The position numbers and the translations under genes were made by a program. Positions 41,908 through 54,033 of a stretch of DNA of 59,500 nt are shown here, piece by piece; position 1 is the first letter of the stretch, and the number at the start of each line of letters is the position of its first letter. Source of the DNA: Parietichytrium sp. I65-24A. Lineage: Eukaryota > Sar > Bigyra > Thraustochytrida > Thraustochytriidae. The notes under the pieces are model-generated. The model was not told the DNA's origin, made no database searches, and was given only the letters and a program-made list of their open reading frames with translations. The stretch covers positions 1 to 59,500 of the forward strand of contig BLSF01000112.1 of the NCBI GenBank assembly GCA_012862575.1. The letters are read 5' to 3'.

Positions 41908-44900
41908 ATTCCTCTTGTTGGCTACCTCTCACAGACGCTATACAACGCTGGCACTAATGGTCACCGAGTTCAACTGAATACCTTCAACACCCAATTATTC
42001 ACTCGCCCAGGCCCTCGCAAATGCACTTGACGCTGCCTCGCTCTAGCGACGGGCCAAACACCACGCCACCACGAACCAACACGGGACTTTTGACAAGCTA
42101 CCTGCGAGAATTACCGGGACACAAACTGCACAGTTCTTCCTTCTTCCACAAACATCCACCAATCTCGCAACGCCAGAGCCAGCAGCCGCCGCAACCTGTG
42201 CACCGCCAGGCGAGTAGAAGCAACCAACTATCGATCCAACTAAACTGATTTCTGCAGAGCCACCAAGATACAAAGCCAAGCACGAGTGATCGATCCCTTC
42301 TTCAATCTCAATCTCAATCTCGATCTCGATCTCCCACTCTCTCTATCTCTCTATCTCTCTATCTCTCTATCTCTCTATCTCTCTATCTCTCTCTCCGCGA
42401 CGTCAAAACAACAACACACAAACACACACACACACTGCTCCGCGCTGCGACCTCAACGCCCGCTAGTCGAAAACTCTAACGATAGCTCGGTACTCGTGCT
42501 GCCTGCGCGTACACTTTGACGGTCTCTCTCTCTCTCTCTCTCTTCACAAAGAGTAATTGACTACTCTCTCTACGATTTCTTTTGCATTCCCTGCTCCTCT
42601 TCCTCTGACTAACACCTTGCTACCAGTTTCAATAACAATGCCATGCACTGTGCCACATTCATTTGAACAAGGTATTCCATTCACAGTCAATCAATCAAAA
42701 CTCAATCAATCAATGAACGAATATAAAAGCGGTAGCCGGGCGATAGAACGTCCTACCGGGCAGCCACTTTACCTTCTGCTTAGCTCTTTCTACCTTCCCA
42801 CGGTACTCCTTCCTTCACGGAGTATTAGCGCTATACTAGGAGTTTTTTCAGCGCTTGGCGGTAGCATGGGATGCCACGCTAGAGTGGATAGGCTTTCCGT
42901 TAACTAGTGGATAGCTTGTTGGTTAGGCGTGTCTTAGGCATTTGTAGATGATGGAAAGAAGTGGGGAGGAGGAAGTAGAAGGTTAGCGGGAGGAGGAAGA
43001 AATGGCCAGTGGATAGGAAGGGGAGGCTATTGTTAAGCTTATATACTTAGTAACATCTTGTAGAGTGCTAGTGAGGCGCTAGTCCATTAAAGAAAATGGT
43101 TAAGAGTTTCACTAACAGGGGAGTTCGGAGACGTTAGCATGGCGGTAAGACGCGGCTATGGGATGAGTAGCTGTTTTCAGTAGGTGAGTGATTGGCTGCA
43201 TCGTAGCAGGTCGGTTATCCAGAAGACTAGAAGGCGTTTGGCCAATGTGGCAAAGATTACATTTCTTCGTTGTTGTGATTGAGATTGAGAAAACATTGAC
43301 TGATTTCTTTCAATTCAGAACATTGACTTCAAGAACAAGAAAAAAAAGCTTCAAACTTTTTGTTTGTTCGTGGGAATGCGAAACAAACTCGGAACCGAAT
43401 TGGATTGAACATGTTCACGGAAAAGATTGCATGATTTTCAGAACTCAGATTTCAGAAGAATTCAGAAGGTTATGAGCGCCACACGAAACTCTAGCTATTT
43501 AGAGCTTCTCCATCAAAACTCTGCTTCTACCTTGCGCTGTTTCATGAACGATTGCAAAGAATGACGGCGTTCAGAACCCGCTGTTGAACCGGCGTGCGAA
43601 TACACTGACTGTGAATTCAGAATTCAATTCTGAATTCTGAAAGGCGATTCTTGATTGACGTTCCCATCAATTCGAAGCGTGTAGGCGGCTGGCAACTGCC
43701 TGCAGCCACTGCACGGGCATGTCAGACCCGCGAGTGCGTGAGGCTGAAATAATGTACTTGGTTTGATTTTGGCTGATCTCCGGGTATGATGATTTGCTTT
43801 TTGAGAGCGTATTCCAACTGCAAACTGGCATCAGCGGCGCCTGGCGATTCGAGTTCCATCCACAGGTATTATAAGAACAGCTTTGTTGGAGTACGCGGTC
43901 AAGTGTCCCGCTAGATGCACCGGTATCATCTGTTCACAGCGCTTCACAGCCTTCGATTGGATTGTTGAGAACAACTATGGTGTCTTGAAGGGAAATACAG
44001 GAGAAGAAATGTCTTGGACGTTTGCTGGGGTCAGTCCCAAGTCTTTCCGCATGGCGTTGTCGTTCGAGTCCGGGTAGTCCGGGTTTTCGAACGAGAATCT
44101 TTTGCAGATCCTGAAAGATCTCCACGAAACCTTTCCAATTCCTCTCATCAAGACACTACCTTCTGCACTGCAAAGGGCCGCAGCCTATCTCGAAGTGGCG
44201 GTGAGGTTGTGAATACAGCCCCGACTCGAGTTCCGAAACGATTTATAAGGAAGACTAGAATATAGATAGAAGCTCACGTGTTGGGTTGGTCAGTGCACAA
44301 TAAACTCTCGGCATTTCGGATTTCAGAAATTTAGATCTCACGAACGCAGTTATCTGATTCTGTTTTTTTCTTTCATTCACAGCCACTTAGTCTTCAGGGC
44401 CAAAAAGGCCGAAAGCGCTCGTTCCATTGCACGAAAAAGCTTGGATTCAACTCCCGATCTTAGCGAAATGCTTAATGGATCGCTACGCTGTCGCACCACA
44501 CAGCTTGGCGTTCGTCCCTCAGCTTTCCCAATGATTCAGCATTACTGTTTCTTATGCGCTGCTTATGTGAAAATATGTACTAGATGAACAGCCACGTTGT
44601 CGTCAGTCTCCATCGTGATTATTCTATTTATCCCTCTTTTGCAGAGATGACTTCAAGTTAAATAATACACATTTCTCAGTCAGTTCGATGAACATCAATG
44701 AACATAGCATGCCTTCATTCATTCTTCATTTCAATGAACATGAACCTTGGACATTGGCTTTTTCGAGTCAGAGTATGTCCGAGTCTTCCACTGGCACTGG
44801 CAGTTCAGTCAGGAGAGTATGGGAAAATACTATGATATCCAGATATGGCCGCCTCGTATGCGCGTATATGCCGCTGCTCAAACGGACACTCTCGTGATAA

Positions 44901-45322
44901 TCGTGATAAGATGACCCTTTGTAGTCTTTGTAGTCTTTGTAGCACACAAAAGCGTTCGCTTTCCTTACTCGCGAAAGCGAAAGAAGAAAGGAAGGAACGA
45001 AGGCGAAGAAGAGCGTTGCGTTGTGTTGTGTCTCAGTTGTATTGCGTTGAACAGCGGATAAACAAGAGCCACATCTCGGGACGCATTCACCTTCTCCATC
45101 GTCGCTGTCATCCTTATCATTGGAATCCGGTGGGCGAAGAGTCAAACTTGAAGAGCACGCAGCAAAGGCGGTTTGATGTGAACTGGCACATACTGATTGA
45201 AAGGATCGGGCACGCTGTCACCGAAAGTGCGTGCGTTGCATGCCTTTGTTCAAGAACCTTACCGGCAGGACAGGCGGGGGCAATAGTCTGGCCTTTGAAC
45301 TGGTGCGAGGTTGGCAATCCTC
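41908..45322. other. 3.4-kb spacer with microsatellites and no confident gene
   Basis: This is the promoter region of the PI4K-like gene and then of the 502-residue gene. Repeats are an ATCTCTCT array (about 42337-42394), CA (42415-42436) and TC (42522-42542). Short frames between 43880 and 45360 have no recognisable features. A small 5' exon for the gene at 45323 cannot be excluded. Confidence 0.45.
42297..42394. repeat. AATCTC then ATCTCTCT microsatellite array
   Basis: Tandem AATCTC/GATCTC units followed by about seven ATCTCTCT units, 390-490 bases upstream of the PI4K-like gene. Confidence 0.9.
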
Positions 45323-46831
45323 ATGCTATCGAAGCGGCCATCTTCGGCCAAGAGCAGGAATGATGCTGCGCTGTCGTGTACTGCAGCTCACAAGTGTCGG
45401 CCTCGGTCAGCGAGGCCGCTGCTGAGCCGAGCTGTGGAGCAAGATGGGAATGGGCTGTATCCAGCAGGTCAAACCACTCAGACTGATGTCATGGAATTTA
45501 CTAAACGCGCAATCAAGCACTGCGAGCGGGGGCCGTTGGAGCAGCCTGTGCGGCGCGCCAAGAAGAAGTTGAGCAACAATGCCAGCAAGCGGAATCATGT
45601 GGAGAAGCTTCGAAAGGCAGAAGAAAAAAAGCGGCAAAAAGAGGACGGCTGGGACAGGACGTTCGTGAAAGCACACGCTTTGGGCGAGGAGCCAGTAAGC
45701 AAATGCTGCCCACTGGTGGAGCAATCCGCATCTGGAAGCGGATTTCACGCAGTCAGACGGAAGAGCGCACCAGTGCACCGAAAGCCACAGCGCAAGCAAA
45801 AGCCTGCTCCTTGGGAGGAAAGCTTTGAAAAGCTCTGCAACCAGGTCAAGACATTGTGGGAGGAAGTGCATGTTCCGCAGCGCGACAGGACCTTCTTCTG
45901 GGACAGCTTTGCCCGCTTGAAAAGTGAGGCAAGGAAAAACCCGCAAAGTCTCAAGGCGGTAAAAACAACGGTCGTGGAGCACAAAAAAACTCTGCTGGAG
46001 CACAAGACACTGACGCTGTCGGTTTTAGAACTTATTCAGGAGCGCGAGGAATTATTATGCAGCATGAACAGCATATGCGTTCAAATGCATGGGAAAAAGA
46101 AAATGAAGGACAAGAGTGCGGTGCATTTCTCATCTTGGGAAGTAGACCCGTCCGTGGGTATGGCCCCAGCCCTGCCTCTCTCTGGGAGAAGTGGGCGCGA
46201 GGAGACGCGTGACCAAATTTTGCAGGATATATTGGAGAAGGGGGTGCGGGACGGCGAGCAGTCCGGAGATAGCAAAAAATCTGATGAATTAGTGCGGTTA
46301 GTCAAGCGGTTCCGACAAATTGTAGTTAAATTAGTAGAGGCCATCAGGCATTGGCGCGCGTCTTTGTGGCGCCCACACCCTTTCATGTGGCAAGGCGTAA
46401 ATTACCTCTTAAAGATGCGCGTGGACACTCGGGTGTTTTGTCAGCTCGTGCCCAACGTTACTGATCTGATCTTTCTGACAGATCTGGTCCCGGAAAACGG
46501 AAAGTCTGTTCCGGTGAACGTCCGTGATTCCGTGAAGAGTGTGTTGAATGATGAGATGAAGGTGCAATGTGCACTGCACGTGGAGAATCAGCGACTGCTT
46601 AAGGAAGGGTTTTATATTCCCCTGCTTCGATGGGACGCTGGGGTGAGCATGATGCCGCAACAGCCCTCTTCTCCAGGTCCTGCTGCAGGAGACGCAGCAG
46701 AAGAGTGTGACATGGAGGTTTCAAGCGATGAAGAATTTGTGTACTCGGATGATGAAATATTTAGCGACGGTGCCATTTCTCCAGCTGAGAAGCAGCCGAC
46801 GCTAAGCCGCGTGCAGAGCTCCTTTTCCTAG
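45323..46831 (+). CDS. unidentified 502-residue protein, helical, basic N-terminus
   Basis: The first ATG is at 45323; the frame also extends upstream through a TTG. The N-terminal 150 residues are basic (RRAKKK, EKKRQKEDGW). A helical middle part (LEHKTLTLSVLELIQEREELL, about residues 225-245) and a segment with many aromatic residues (RHWRASLWRPHPFMWQGVNYLLKM, about 335-358) look like a structured, conserved core. The C-terminus is acidic. I do not recognise the family; the style resembles flagellar or cytoskeletal proteins of protists. It converges on the Tat-SF1-like gene with 216 bases between the stop codons. Confidence 0.75.
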   Translation: MLSKRPSSAKSRNDAALSCTAAHKCRPRSARPLLSRAVEQDGNGLYPAGQTTQTDVMEFTKRAIKHCERGPLEQPVRRAKKKLSNNASKRNHVEKLRKAEEKKRQKEDGWDRTFVKAHALGEEPVSKCCPLVEQSASGSGFHAVRRKSAPVHRKPQRKQKPAPWEESFEKLCNQVKTLWEEVHVPQRDRTFFWDSFARLKSEARKNPQSLKAVKTTVVEHKKTLLEHKTLTLSVLELIQEREELLCSMNSICVQMHGKKKMKDKSAVHFSSWEVDPSVGMAPALPLSGRSGREETRDQILQDILEKGVRDGEQSGDSKKSDELVRLVKRFRQIVVKLVEAIRHWRASLWRPHPFMWQGVNYLLKMRVDTRVFCQLVPNVTDLIFLTDLVPENGKSVPVNVRDSVKSVLNDEMKVQCALHVENQRLLKEGFYIPLLRWDAGVSMMPQQPSSPGPAAGDAAEECDMEVSSDEEFVYSDDEIFSDGAISPAEKQPTLSRVQSSFS

Positions 46832-47047
46832 CGTTGGAACAGTACCATCTCATATATTTCCGTGTTTTCTCTTCTCTGCGTGTCTGTCTCGTGGTTGTCG
46901 GATGGGCCGGACAATCACAATCACAGCGGTGTGGTGATCGTAATTGTTTGCTTGTGTCAATGTAAAAAAGTAAAACATAGACAAGTTAGTTTTCATGTAC
47001 CCGCAAGACAAAAAACGCGCTGGTATCGTCTTGGTTGCTCGCAAAAG

Positions 47048-48172
47048 TTATGCAGGCGGAGTTTCCTCTTCAAGCGCGGCAGCGAAGGCATCTAAGCGCT
47101 GGATGTCGTCCTTGTCGCTATCGTGCGCGGCCACCTTGCCGTCCTGATCGAAGACGACAGGTTTCTGTGCGGGTGAGTAATCCTTGACCCCATCCCAGAA
47201 AGTGGCCACGACTTTGCGCCCTGCGAAGAATCTTCCGTCCATGGTCCGCACGCACTCGTGCGCGTGGATGGCATTTTCGAATTTCACGGTGACCACGCCG
47301 TCCGGGTGCTGGTTGTACACTGCCACGCGATGTACGGGGCCAATCTTTTCACATTCCTCTCGCATGTCCTCTTCCATCTCCATCACAAAATCCGGCGTGG
47401 CACAGTCTTCTTCGGTAGCCGGGTCGAACAAGTTCTCGAGCACAACGGTACGCAGCTTCTCATTCACCTTGACATTTCCATGTGCGTCGACTTGCTGAGA
47501 TTGGCCGCCAAGCTTGTCCCCATCTTCGGACTCATCCACCTGCCAGGTAACCGCTTGCTGCTCTCTCGAGCGCTGCTCCTTTCGGGCTCTTTTGGCCTCT
47601 CGCGAGTCGTCCATGTCGAAATCGAACTGCGGATTGGCAGTTCCGGCTTCCACGAGCATTTCGGTTCCCGGTCCTCGCAGTGGCGCGCCGTCGTAGAGAG
47701 TGACGGCCAACTGCACGGACGGTTGCAGCGCGAACACCACGCATGCGCTTTTGAGAGAACCCTTGTCCTGCTCAGCGGGATACATCTGAATGCAATACTC
47801 GTCAGGGCGCAATGGATTCGCTCGAATCTGCCCGCACCGAGAAAAGTGAGTTCGAAGCTCCTCTACAGACGCGTCCGCCGGGACATTTCTAACCATCACG
47901 CACGTTGCTGGCTCCGGGACCTGCTGCCGCTTTCCATTCCCGGCATCCCGACCATCTCTCCTACGATTCCCATTCCCATTCCCATTCCCATGCCTGCCAC
48001 TTCCTCTCCAATTCCCATTCCAATTCCCATTCCCGTGCCTCCTCACATCTGCTCGCGACCCACCGCGTCGCCTGCCGCCCCCTCTTTCAGCCCAGTCTCC
48101 GCTCCCATTCCCAATACCTTTCCCAATACCTTTCCCATTCCCAATACCTTTCCCATTGCCGTGCCCGCTCAT
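47048..48172 (-). CDS. HTATSF1: Tat-SF1/Cus2-type U2 snRNP splicing factor
   Basis: The protein has 374 residues from the ATG at 48170-48172. Residues 1-80 are a Gly/Asn/Lys/Arg low-complexity tail encoded by hexanucleotide-like repeats. RRM1 covers about 90-175 (CVMVRNVPADASVEELRTHF). A linker with KRARKEQ follows. RRM2, about 240-330, is of the UHM type: VVLENLFDP, a long acidic helix (EMEEDMREECEKIG), and RFF (314-316) as the RXF motif, then GRKVVATFWDG. This arrangement is that of Tat-SF1/Cus2, which binds SF3b1 ligand motifs and helps U2 snRNP assembly. Such a factor fits a genome with spliceosomal introns. It is divergent to the gene at 48692, sharing a 519-base promoter region. Confidence 0.9.
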   Translation of the reverse strand: MSGHGNGKGIGNGKGIGKGIGNGSGDWAERGGGRRRGGSRADVRRHGNGNWNGNWRGSGRHGNGNGNGNRRRDGRDAGNGKRQQVPEPATCVMVRNVPADASVEELRTHFSRCGQIRANPLRPDEYCIQMYPAEQDKGSLKSACVVFALQPSVQLAVTLYDGAPLRGPGTEMLVEAGTANPQFDFDMDDSREAKRARKEQRSREQQAVTWQVDESEDGDKLGGQSQQVDAHGNVKVNEKLRTVVLENLFDPATEEDCATPDFVMEMEEDMREECEKIGPVHRVAVYNQHPDGVVTVKFENAIHAHECVRTMDGRFFAGRKVVATFWDGVKDYSPAQKPVVFDQDGKVAAHDSDKDDIQRLDAFAAALEEETPPA

Positions 48173-48691
48173 TATCTCATGCTCCGGGCCAACTCCGCGA
48201 GCGCAAGAGTGTCATGAATGGTGTCCCCCACCTAATGTCCTCGCTACATACGCGGAGTCCTCGCTCTACCAGAGCTCTAGCTAGCTAGTAGAGAAAAGCA
48301 AAGTAATCTTTGATCAATCAATCAATCAATCAATCAATCAAAGTAGTAAAAGTGGAGGTTGCGCAAATGCATGTGATACATCCATGGCTAATGTCCTTTG
48401 CATGTAATGGAATGGCACTGGTACATGTTGTCACGGTACTAAAAACAACGCTGGGGAGTCTGGGGAGTAGCGATTGAGGAGATTGCATGTATTTGGAATT
48501 AGCAATACAGAAGATTTGGAAAGATGGATAGACATGTTCTCATTCAACATCCTTTATCAGTGAGTGAGAGAGTCACTGCGAAGAGCGTGGGACGATGCGT
48601 GAGAGAGAAGGTCTGAGCAAACGCCGAGGACACTGCACATTGGGAGGAAACGCGGCAAAATCAATCGTAGCGCTGAGATTTGGGCAGATAG
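48173..48691. promoter_or_regulatory. shared upstream region of two divergent genes
   Basis: These 519 bases lie between the start codons of the Tat-SF1-like and CNB-domain genes and should contain both promoters. An AATC repeat occurs at about 48312-48341. No TATA box stands out, and no other gene is seen. Confidence 0.5.
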
Positions 48692-51174
48692 ATGGAAGAG
48701 CAGCTGGAAAATGTCTGCTGCGCCGGAGCTCTGGAAGAAGTGCGGCCGTTCAGCTACTTGGGCGGTGCGGAGCGAGCGAGCGTTGAGCAGCAGCTAGTTC
48801 TGGAGAAGGTGGATCCTGGGAGCTTTGTGGTGCTGCAAGATGACGAAACGGAGACGGACTTGTTTATCGTGGTATCGGGCACGTTTGAGGCGCTGCAAGA
48901 CGGAGTCGCAAAGCTGGACGTTTCTCTCGGGCCTGGGACGTATTTCGGAATGAGGGCGGCTCTGTTTGGAGCCAAGCACAGATTTGCAATTCGGGCGATC
49001 GCTGGAAAGGAGGCCTCCTATGTGTGGAGGCTCAAGCACGCTGTGCTCCTAGACCTTCTGTGCAAGCACAACACTCCATTCGCTCTGGCCATTGCAACGA
49101 ATCTGAGGTACAAGCAAGGTATCTTTGACAATTTTTTTGGTTTTCGCTCATTCGTGTTCTCCTCTGTACATGACCCGTTTGACACGAGTTTGAACTTTCA
49201 AGAGCTACAGACAAGATATAGGAAACTGCACCCGGCGATACACTCCAAGCTAGACAAAGACGACCAGGTCGACTTCGAAGGATGGAGTTACGCTCTCCGG
49301 AGACTTCCCGAGAATATTACTTCCACCTACTCGGTGGTTTGTTCGACGCGGGTTATCAACGTTCTAAAGATCCGCCCAATCAAATTTCGCAACGATGGCA
49401 GTGACAAAAAACTCGTTCCAATTCAGACCACGTCAAGCACGGAGGAAAGTGTGCTTCTCGACGAGGAGACTGCGGACCAGCTCGAGTTTGTGGTGTCGAA
49501 GCTCTCACCTGGGAGATCCGTTCCCACAGCTGAGCGCCGGCGAACCTGCTGGGAAGTTATGCCTGGCAAACTTTTCGTGCTGCTGCGAGAACTCGTGAGC
49601 GACTACCTAGATTTCTTGACAAATCTTTGCGTCCACACCATAGAGTCTAATAAAATGCGGCGACGGTTGCGACCCATATCATTGGCTGTTCCTCGCATAC
49701 AAGGCGGGATCAAGGCGATGGAAGAATACAGCGACTCCACTGACAAAGGCAAACTCAGAGACATTGAGAATGCCACTCTTACCTCCTGCGGGCTCTCGGA
49801 AGAAGACATGATTGGCCTGAAAAAGCTGTGGCCCGGCGAGACAACTCTACACAGGTTACTGGAAGTGCTGATTCACCATAGCGACTATAACGTGTTCCTG
49901 GACTCCAAGAGCTCCGACTTTGTGGTGAGCTCAGACGAGCGCTGGTGCGCTCGAGTGCACAAACTGGCTCAAGATCTCGTCGGGCCATTCGAGAATAACT
50001 CCACTTGCGACCTCGCAGTGGACATCATCTCCTCCAACACTCACTCCGTCCTCAACTGTTTGTCTCCGTATGTCCATGCAAACAAAGAGCGAATCCTAGA
50101 GTGGGGAAAGACCGGCACCTCCTTGTTTGAAGAGTCCTTCCCTCATGAGATGGATCGCCTCTACCCAATCGTGAGAGAGTATTTCATTGCTTTTCCGGAA
50201 GAGGAGAAGAAGGCCCGGCAAGTGCAAAAAGAATGCGGAGTGGAAATCCTTGAGGAGCGCGAAGTCACCGGAGTAAGTGTGCAAATGTATGATCTGAACC
50301 GCCTCAAGGAGAAAGGAAGTGGGTTTGATGCACTCCTGAAGACGGCGTGCAAACGGCCGCTGGGGGCCCAGAGGCATCTCTTGATCAATATCGATTACTG
50401 CTTTGGCAGTCAAGCCGAGCAAATACTTCGGCTTCTCATACTCACTTTTGGAAGTCTGGTTCGCTCCATTAACGTCCTCGGCAAGGCCGGGGGGCTGACT
50501 GGAAAGCGAGGGGACATCCTCTTTCCAACTCACGTACTAGATGAGAATCAACACGGTCAGATGATGGCTGTGGAGAATGACGGCCTGGACCCCGACGAGC
50601 TTTTGCGTTGCAGCGGACGAGATGTTCACGTTGGTCCAATTATCACTGTGCTTGGCACGGTCTTGCAAAGCAGGGAGCTGTTGCTTTTCTACGAGAAACT
50701 GTGGCACGCGACGGGCATGGAAATGGAAGCCTCTTGGTATCTTCGGGCGATCGAAGAAGGGATCATGCGTAAGTTTATTGTTCTGAAATTCAGATCGGCC
50801 GTGGTTGCCAATTCGCTGCATGTGGGCAAAGCTCAGAACTAACATTATGCGCGCAAAATACCTCAGTTGGAATCCTCCAACCCGGTGTGAAGAAGCGCTT
50901 TCTGTATTACGTCTCCGACACGCCTCTACGGCCGTCCAGTAGCCTCGCTCAAAAGATGTCACTTTCCGAAGGAGTGCCTCCACTCTACTCCATTACGAGA
51001 GTACTTTTGGACGCTGTGCTTGATGTGAGCGATGAGAATGCGGAATGCGAAGCTGTCAAAAAGTCGAGAGCGATTTCGAGGTGGAGGAAGGTCAGAGCCA
51101 TCGTCAGAGCTGCTCTTCCGCTCTCTTCGCGAAAGAAGGTAGCGAGAAGGACTTGCAGCAATTTGACATCCTGA
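48692..51174 (+). CDS. degenerate cyclic-nucleotide-binding domain fused to a phosphorylase-like domain (two exons)
   Basis: Join of 48692-50768 and 50867-51174, 794 residues. The intron (50769-50866, 98 bases) has GTAAGT, a CTAAC branch site at 50838-50842 and a CAG end; splicing replaces an unrelated read-through tail by sequence continuing the conserved domain (GILQPGVKKRFLYYVSDTPL). Residues about 30-125 are a cAMP/cGMP-binding-like domain; the phosphate cassette reads FGMRAALFG..HRFA (85-99), so the usual ribose-binding Glu is Met and ligand binding may be lost. A conserved middle region includes FEGWSYALRRLPENITSTY. The C-terminal part (about 560-745) has GPIITVLGT and GMEMEAS, like nucleoside-phosphorylase folds. 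Similar domain combinations may occur in bacteria; transfer is possible but untested. Confidence 0.8.
50769..50866 (+). other. spliceosomal intron, 98 bases, phase 1
   Basis: Donor GTAAGT, branch-like CTAAC 24 bases before the terminal AG. Removing it joins two frames into a continuous and coherent protein end. It is the clearest intron in the window. Confidence 0.85.
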
Positions 51175-53684
51175 AACCAGTTCCGCTTCCCGAGAGAAGC
51201 GAAGCAGAGAGGAAGTTTCACTGCCTTTCATTCTGGCACACGCGAGTCTGAACAAAAGTGATTTTGCTTCACTCCATTCTATTTAACTGCAGAAAGCTAA
51301 GCCATTCTTTTTATTGCCACAAATTGTTGAAATGGCACCTGCACAAGTCCTGACTTTGACTTTGTTACTGACAGGGAGGTCTATGCTGTGTGCATCCTTC
51401 TCGTTTGCATGTCATCCTGGACTGACCTTCCGTCACCGGGCTTGGGGCACACTATCACAGCAGTAAGCAATCGCTCCAAGGTTCCATCGTTTTCATGTTT
51501 TCATCGTTCCATCGTGGCAGAGACAAACATTCACGACCTCGGTTAATGAATGAATCTGACTTTACACAGTCAGCTCGAGCTCCGACACTTGACTGCGAAC
51601 ACGCACACTCACGCCCACTTGAACTCGCCAGTAGCGTACTTGTTCTGTACTGTCCTCAAAGGTTGGACATGTTAGAGAGAAGAGATTGGACATGAAAGCT
51701 CAAACAACGCCACTGCTCGGAGGTGTGGGAATGGGATTGGGATTGGGATTAGGATTGGACCTTCCTTCAGCTCACACAGAGCGGACACAGACAGTCAGTC
51801 CTAGCATTCGTGTTGAAGAATTTGGACCAAGCAACAACCAACCCTTTTTCTGATCGACAAGCTTATGCCTCTCATGTCCGCTCTAGCTAGCTAGAGCCAC
51901 GGTGTGGTCGCGTACTGGTACTCACTGTCAGTAACGTTAAACAATCGATTGGAAAGTGAATTTATTCGCGACGAAAGAAGCGCCACTTGCAAAGTGAGCA
52001 AAGAGATAGATGTCTTTGCAACAGCTCCCAATTCAACTAATTCAACAGAGACTGTCGAATGAAGAGCGCCACACTGGCACCCACTGCCACCATGTAATTT
52101 CCTATGTGACTCCCGTACTATTGAATTCTAAGTGCTAATAATTACAGTAGTGACTGTGAACATACAGTACGGGATCGTTGGAACGCGATGATCAAAAATT
52201 CCCGGAATGAAAGAGAGGTAATAAGAGAGGTAGAAAGAAACAAAGCGAAGGGTTTGAGAACAGTAAGAATGGCTTGTTCAGCTTAGTCGCTCATTATAAG
52301 TGTAAGACTGAACCGAAAGATTTTTCCTCGCCGCTGCGAGACCAGCTTCAAGAGGTCTATGCATGGACATGGGCAACACGTTCGATTCCGAAAGCGGAAG
52401 TGTATTGAATATTTGTTGGTGTTGAAACTTCTTCCGCGAGTTTGGATGTCACGCAATTCACAAAGAACGTCTCGCGCAAGGTCGCCCAGAGTGTATTTTA
52501 AAACCTTGCTGATGCAAAACTGTTATTATATAATACGGTAGCTTGAGCACTATGCAAACCAGCCCCCTCTCAAGCAGCACGTGTGAGTGTCCAGAAGAAC
52601 TCAATCAACCTAATATCGTTTACAGGCGGTGCTAAGAGTCGGTAAGATACTACAGAGGTCACACAAACGATGAGTTGTAGTCGTGAGTGAAACTGTTATT
52701 CCCTTTAGCTATGGACAACCATATATCCTCCTCCTCTTTCCAAAGGTCAGGTGTTTGACTCCTCTACTCTCAGTCAAGAAAAACATTAATAGTAAAAGGA
52801 GTCCCAGCCTTTAACACATAGACTCCCCTCACGGCCTTCACTTTTCGCTATCCCATTGTTTGTGCTAGATGTACTGTACCATTCCATGCCACCGTATCTT
52901 ACACTCGTCATACGTCATTCCGCAAGAGCTTCGCCGGCCAGACTCCTAACGTTCGCGCTGTTTATGACTATACATGGTCAAGTGCATCCCAAGGCTCTGA
53001 TGACCCTATAGTCCATTCCATAGATGCATCATACTCGATGTAATAGGACTTACTTAGCTACCCAACATTCCGAGTACTAACGTTTCACCTATTCCGGAGA
53101 GTGGGACAGGGTGTAGGGATCATATAGACATGGATAAGCCTCGCCGTCAGTGCTATCATTCAACCTAACCTAACCTAACGGCTCAGCTGAGGAGGAGAGG
53201 AAGGAAAAAGAAGGACAGGGAGAGAATCAAAAGCTGATTAGCAGTATAGGTAGGATTTCATTAGTAGTTTCTTGGGATGCGCTGGAAGTGGAAACAACAA
53301 CAACAACAACAGAGGCGAACAGTCCAAGTCTACAATTATTTTTCATTATTTTTTGGCTTTTTGCTAAGCCTCTCCTCACACCAGGCAGCGCTTGGGAGCC
53401 TTTATTATTCAGCATTCTTATTTTGATAGTTTAAACGCTATTGCACTGCTAATCATTCGATAGTAAGTAAGTGAACGAATGATTCGCTCTCCTCTCTTTG
53501 TGTCTCGGGCTCTCTGTGTCCCCTCTCACAAAACCCGGTCCTCCTCCTCACCACTGACGCCCCTCACACGGCGACCCATCTCCATCCTGCTTCTCGCCCC
53601 TCACAAGCCACTCTATCGCCCTGCCACGCCCCGCGGTAGGACCCACTCCCACACTCTCATACTTTTCATCACTTTTACAAAACT

Positions 53685-53689
<5 letters not shown>
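51175..53689. other. 2.5-kb spacer without a confident gene
   Basis: It contains a GGGATT-like repeat at about 51728-51757 and three CCTAA units at about 53162-53179. Short frames have no features. No RNA gene is recognised. Confidence 0.45.
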
Positions 53690-53748
<59 letters not shown>

Positions 53749-53775
53749 NATTGCATATATTGGCGTGCGTGAGTG

Positions 53776-53813
<38 letters not shown>

Positions 53814-53907
53814 CGTGCGTGGGATATATATATATATAGATAGATAGATATATAGACGGCATATAATTCTCGTCGGCGGCACGTGGTGGATATATATATA
53901 CATTTAT
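53690..53907. repeat. TC and TA microsatellites with a single N between them
   Basis: A TC run fills most of 53690-53749 and ends at the N at 53750. From about 53779 to 53907 TA-rich repeats follow (TA, TAGA, TATATACAT). It lies just upstream of the SPRY gene, so its promoter or a 5' exon may be missing at the break. Confidence 0.9.
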
Positions 53908-54033
53908 ATATATATACATTTGAAGGCGAGAGGAAGGGGAGATCGCTTGTGGATTGTGCGTCCGTCCGCCTGGGTGGGCGAGGAGCGCGAAATTAGGTTG
54001 GCAGAGAAGGAGGAATTGATTGGGGAGAAGGAG

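Noticed and set aside
53158-53182. Three CCTAA units as telomere-like sequence
   Set aside because: Too few units, and not the usual TTAGGG repeat; likely chance.
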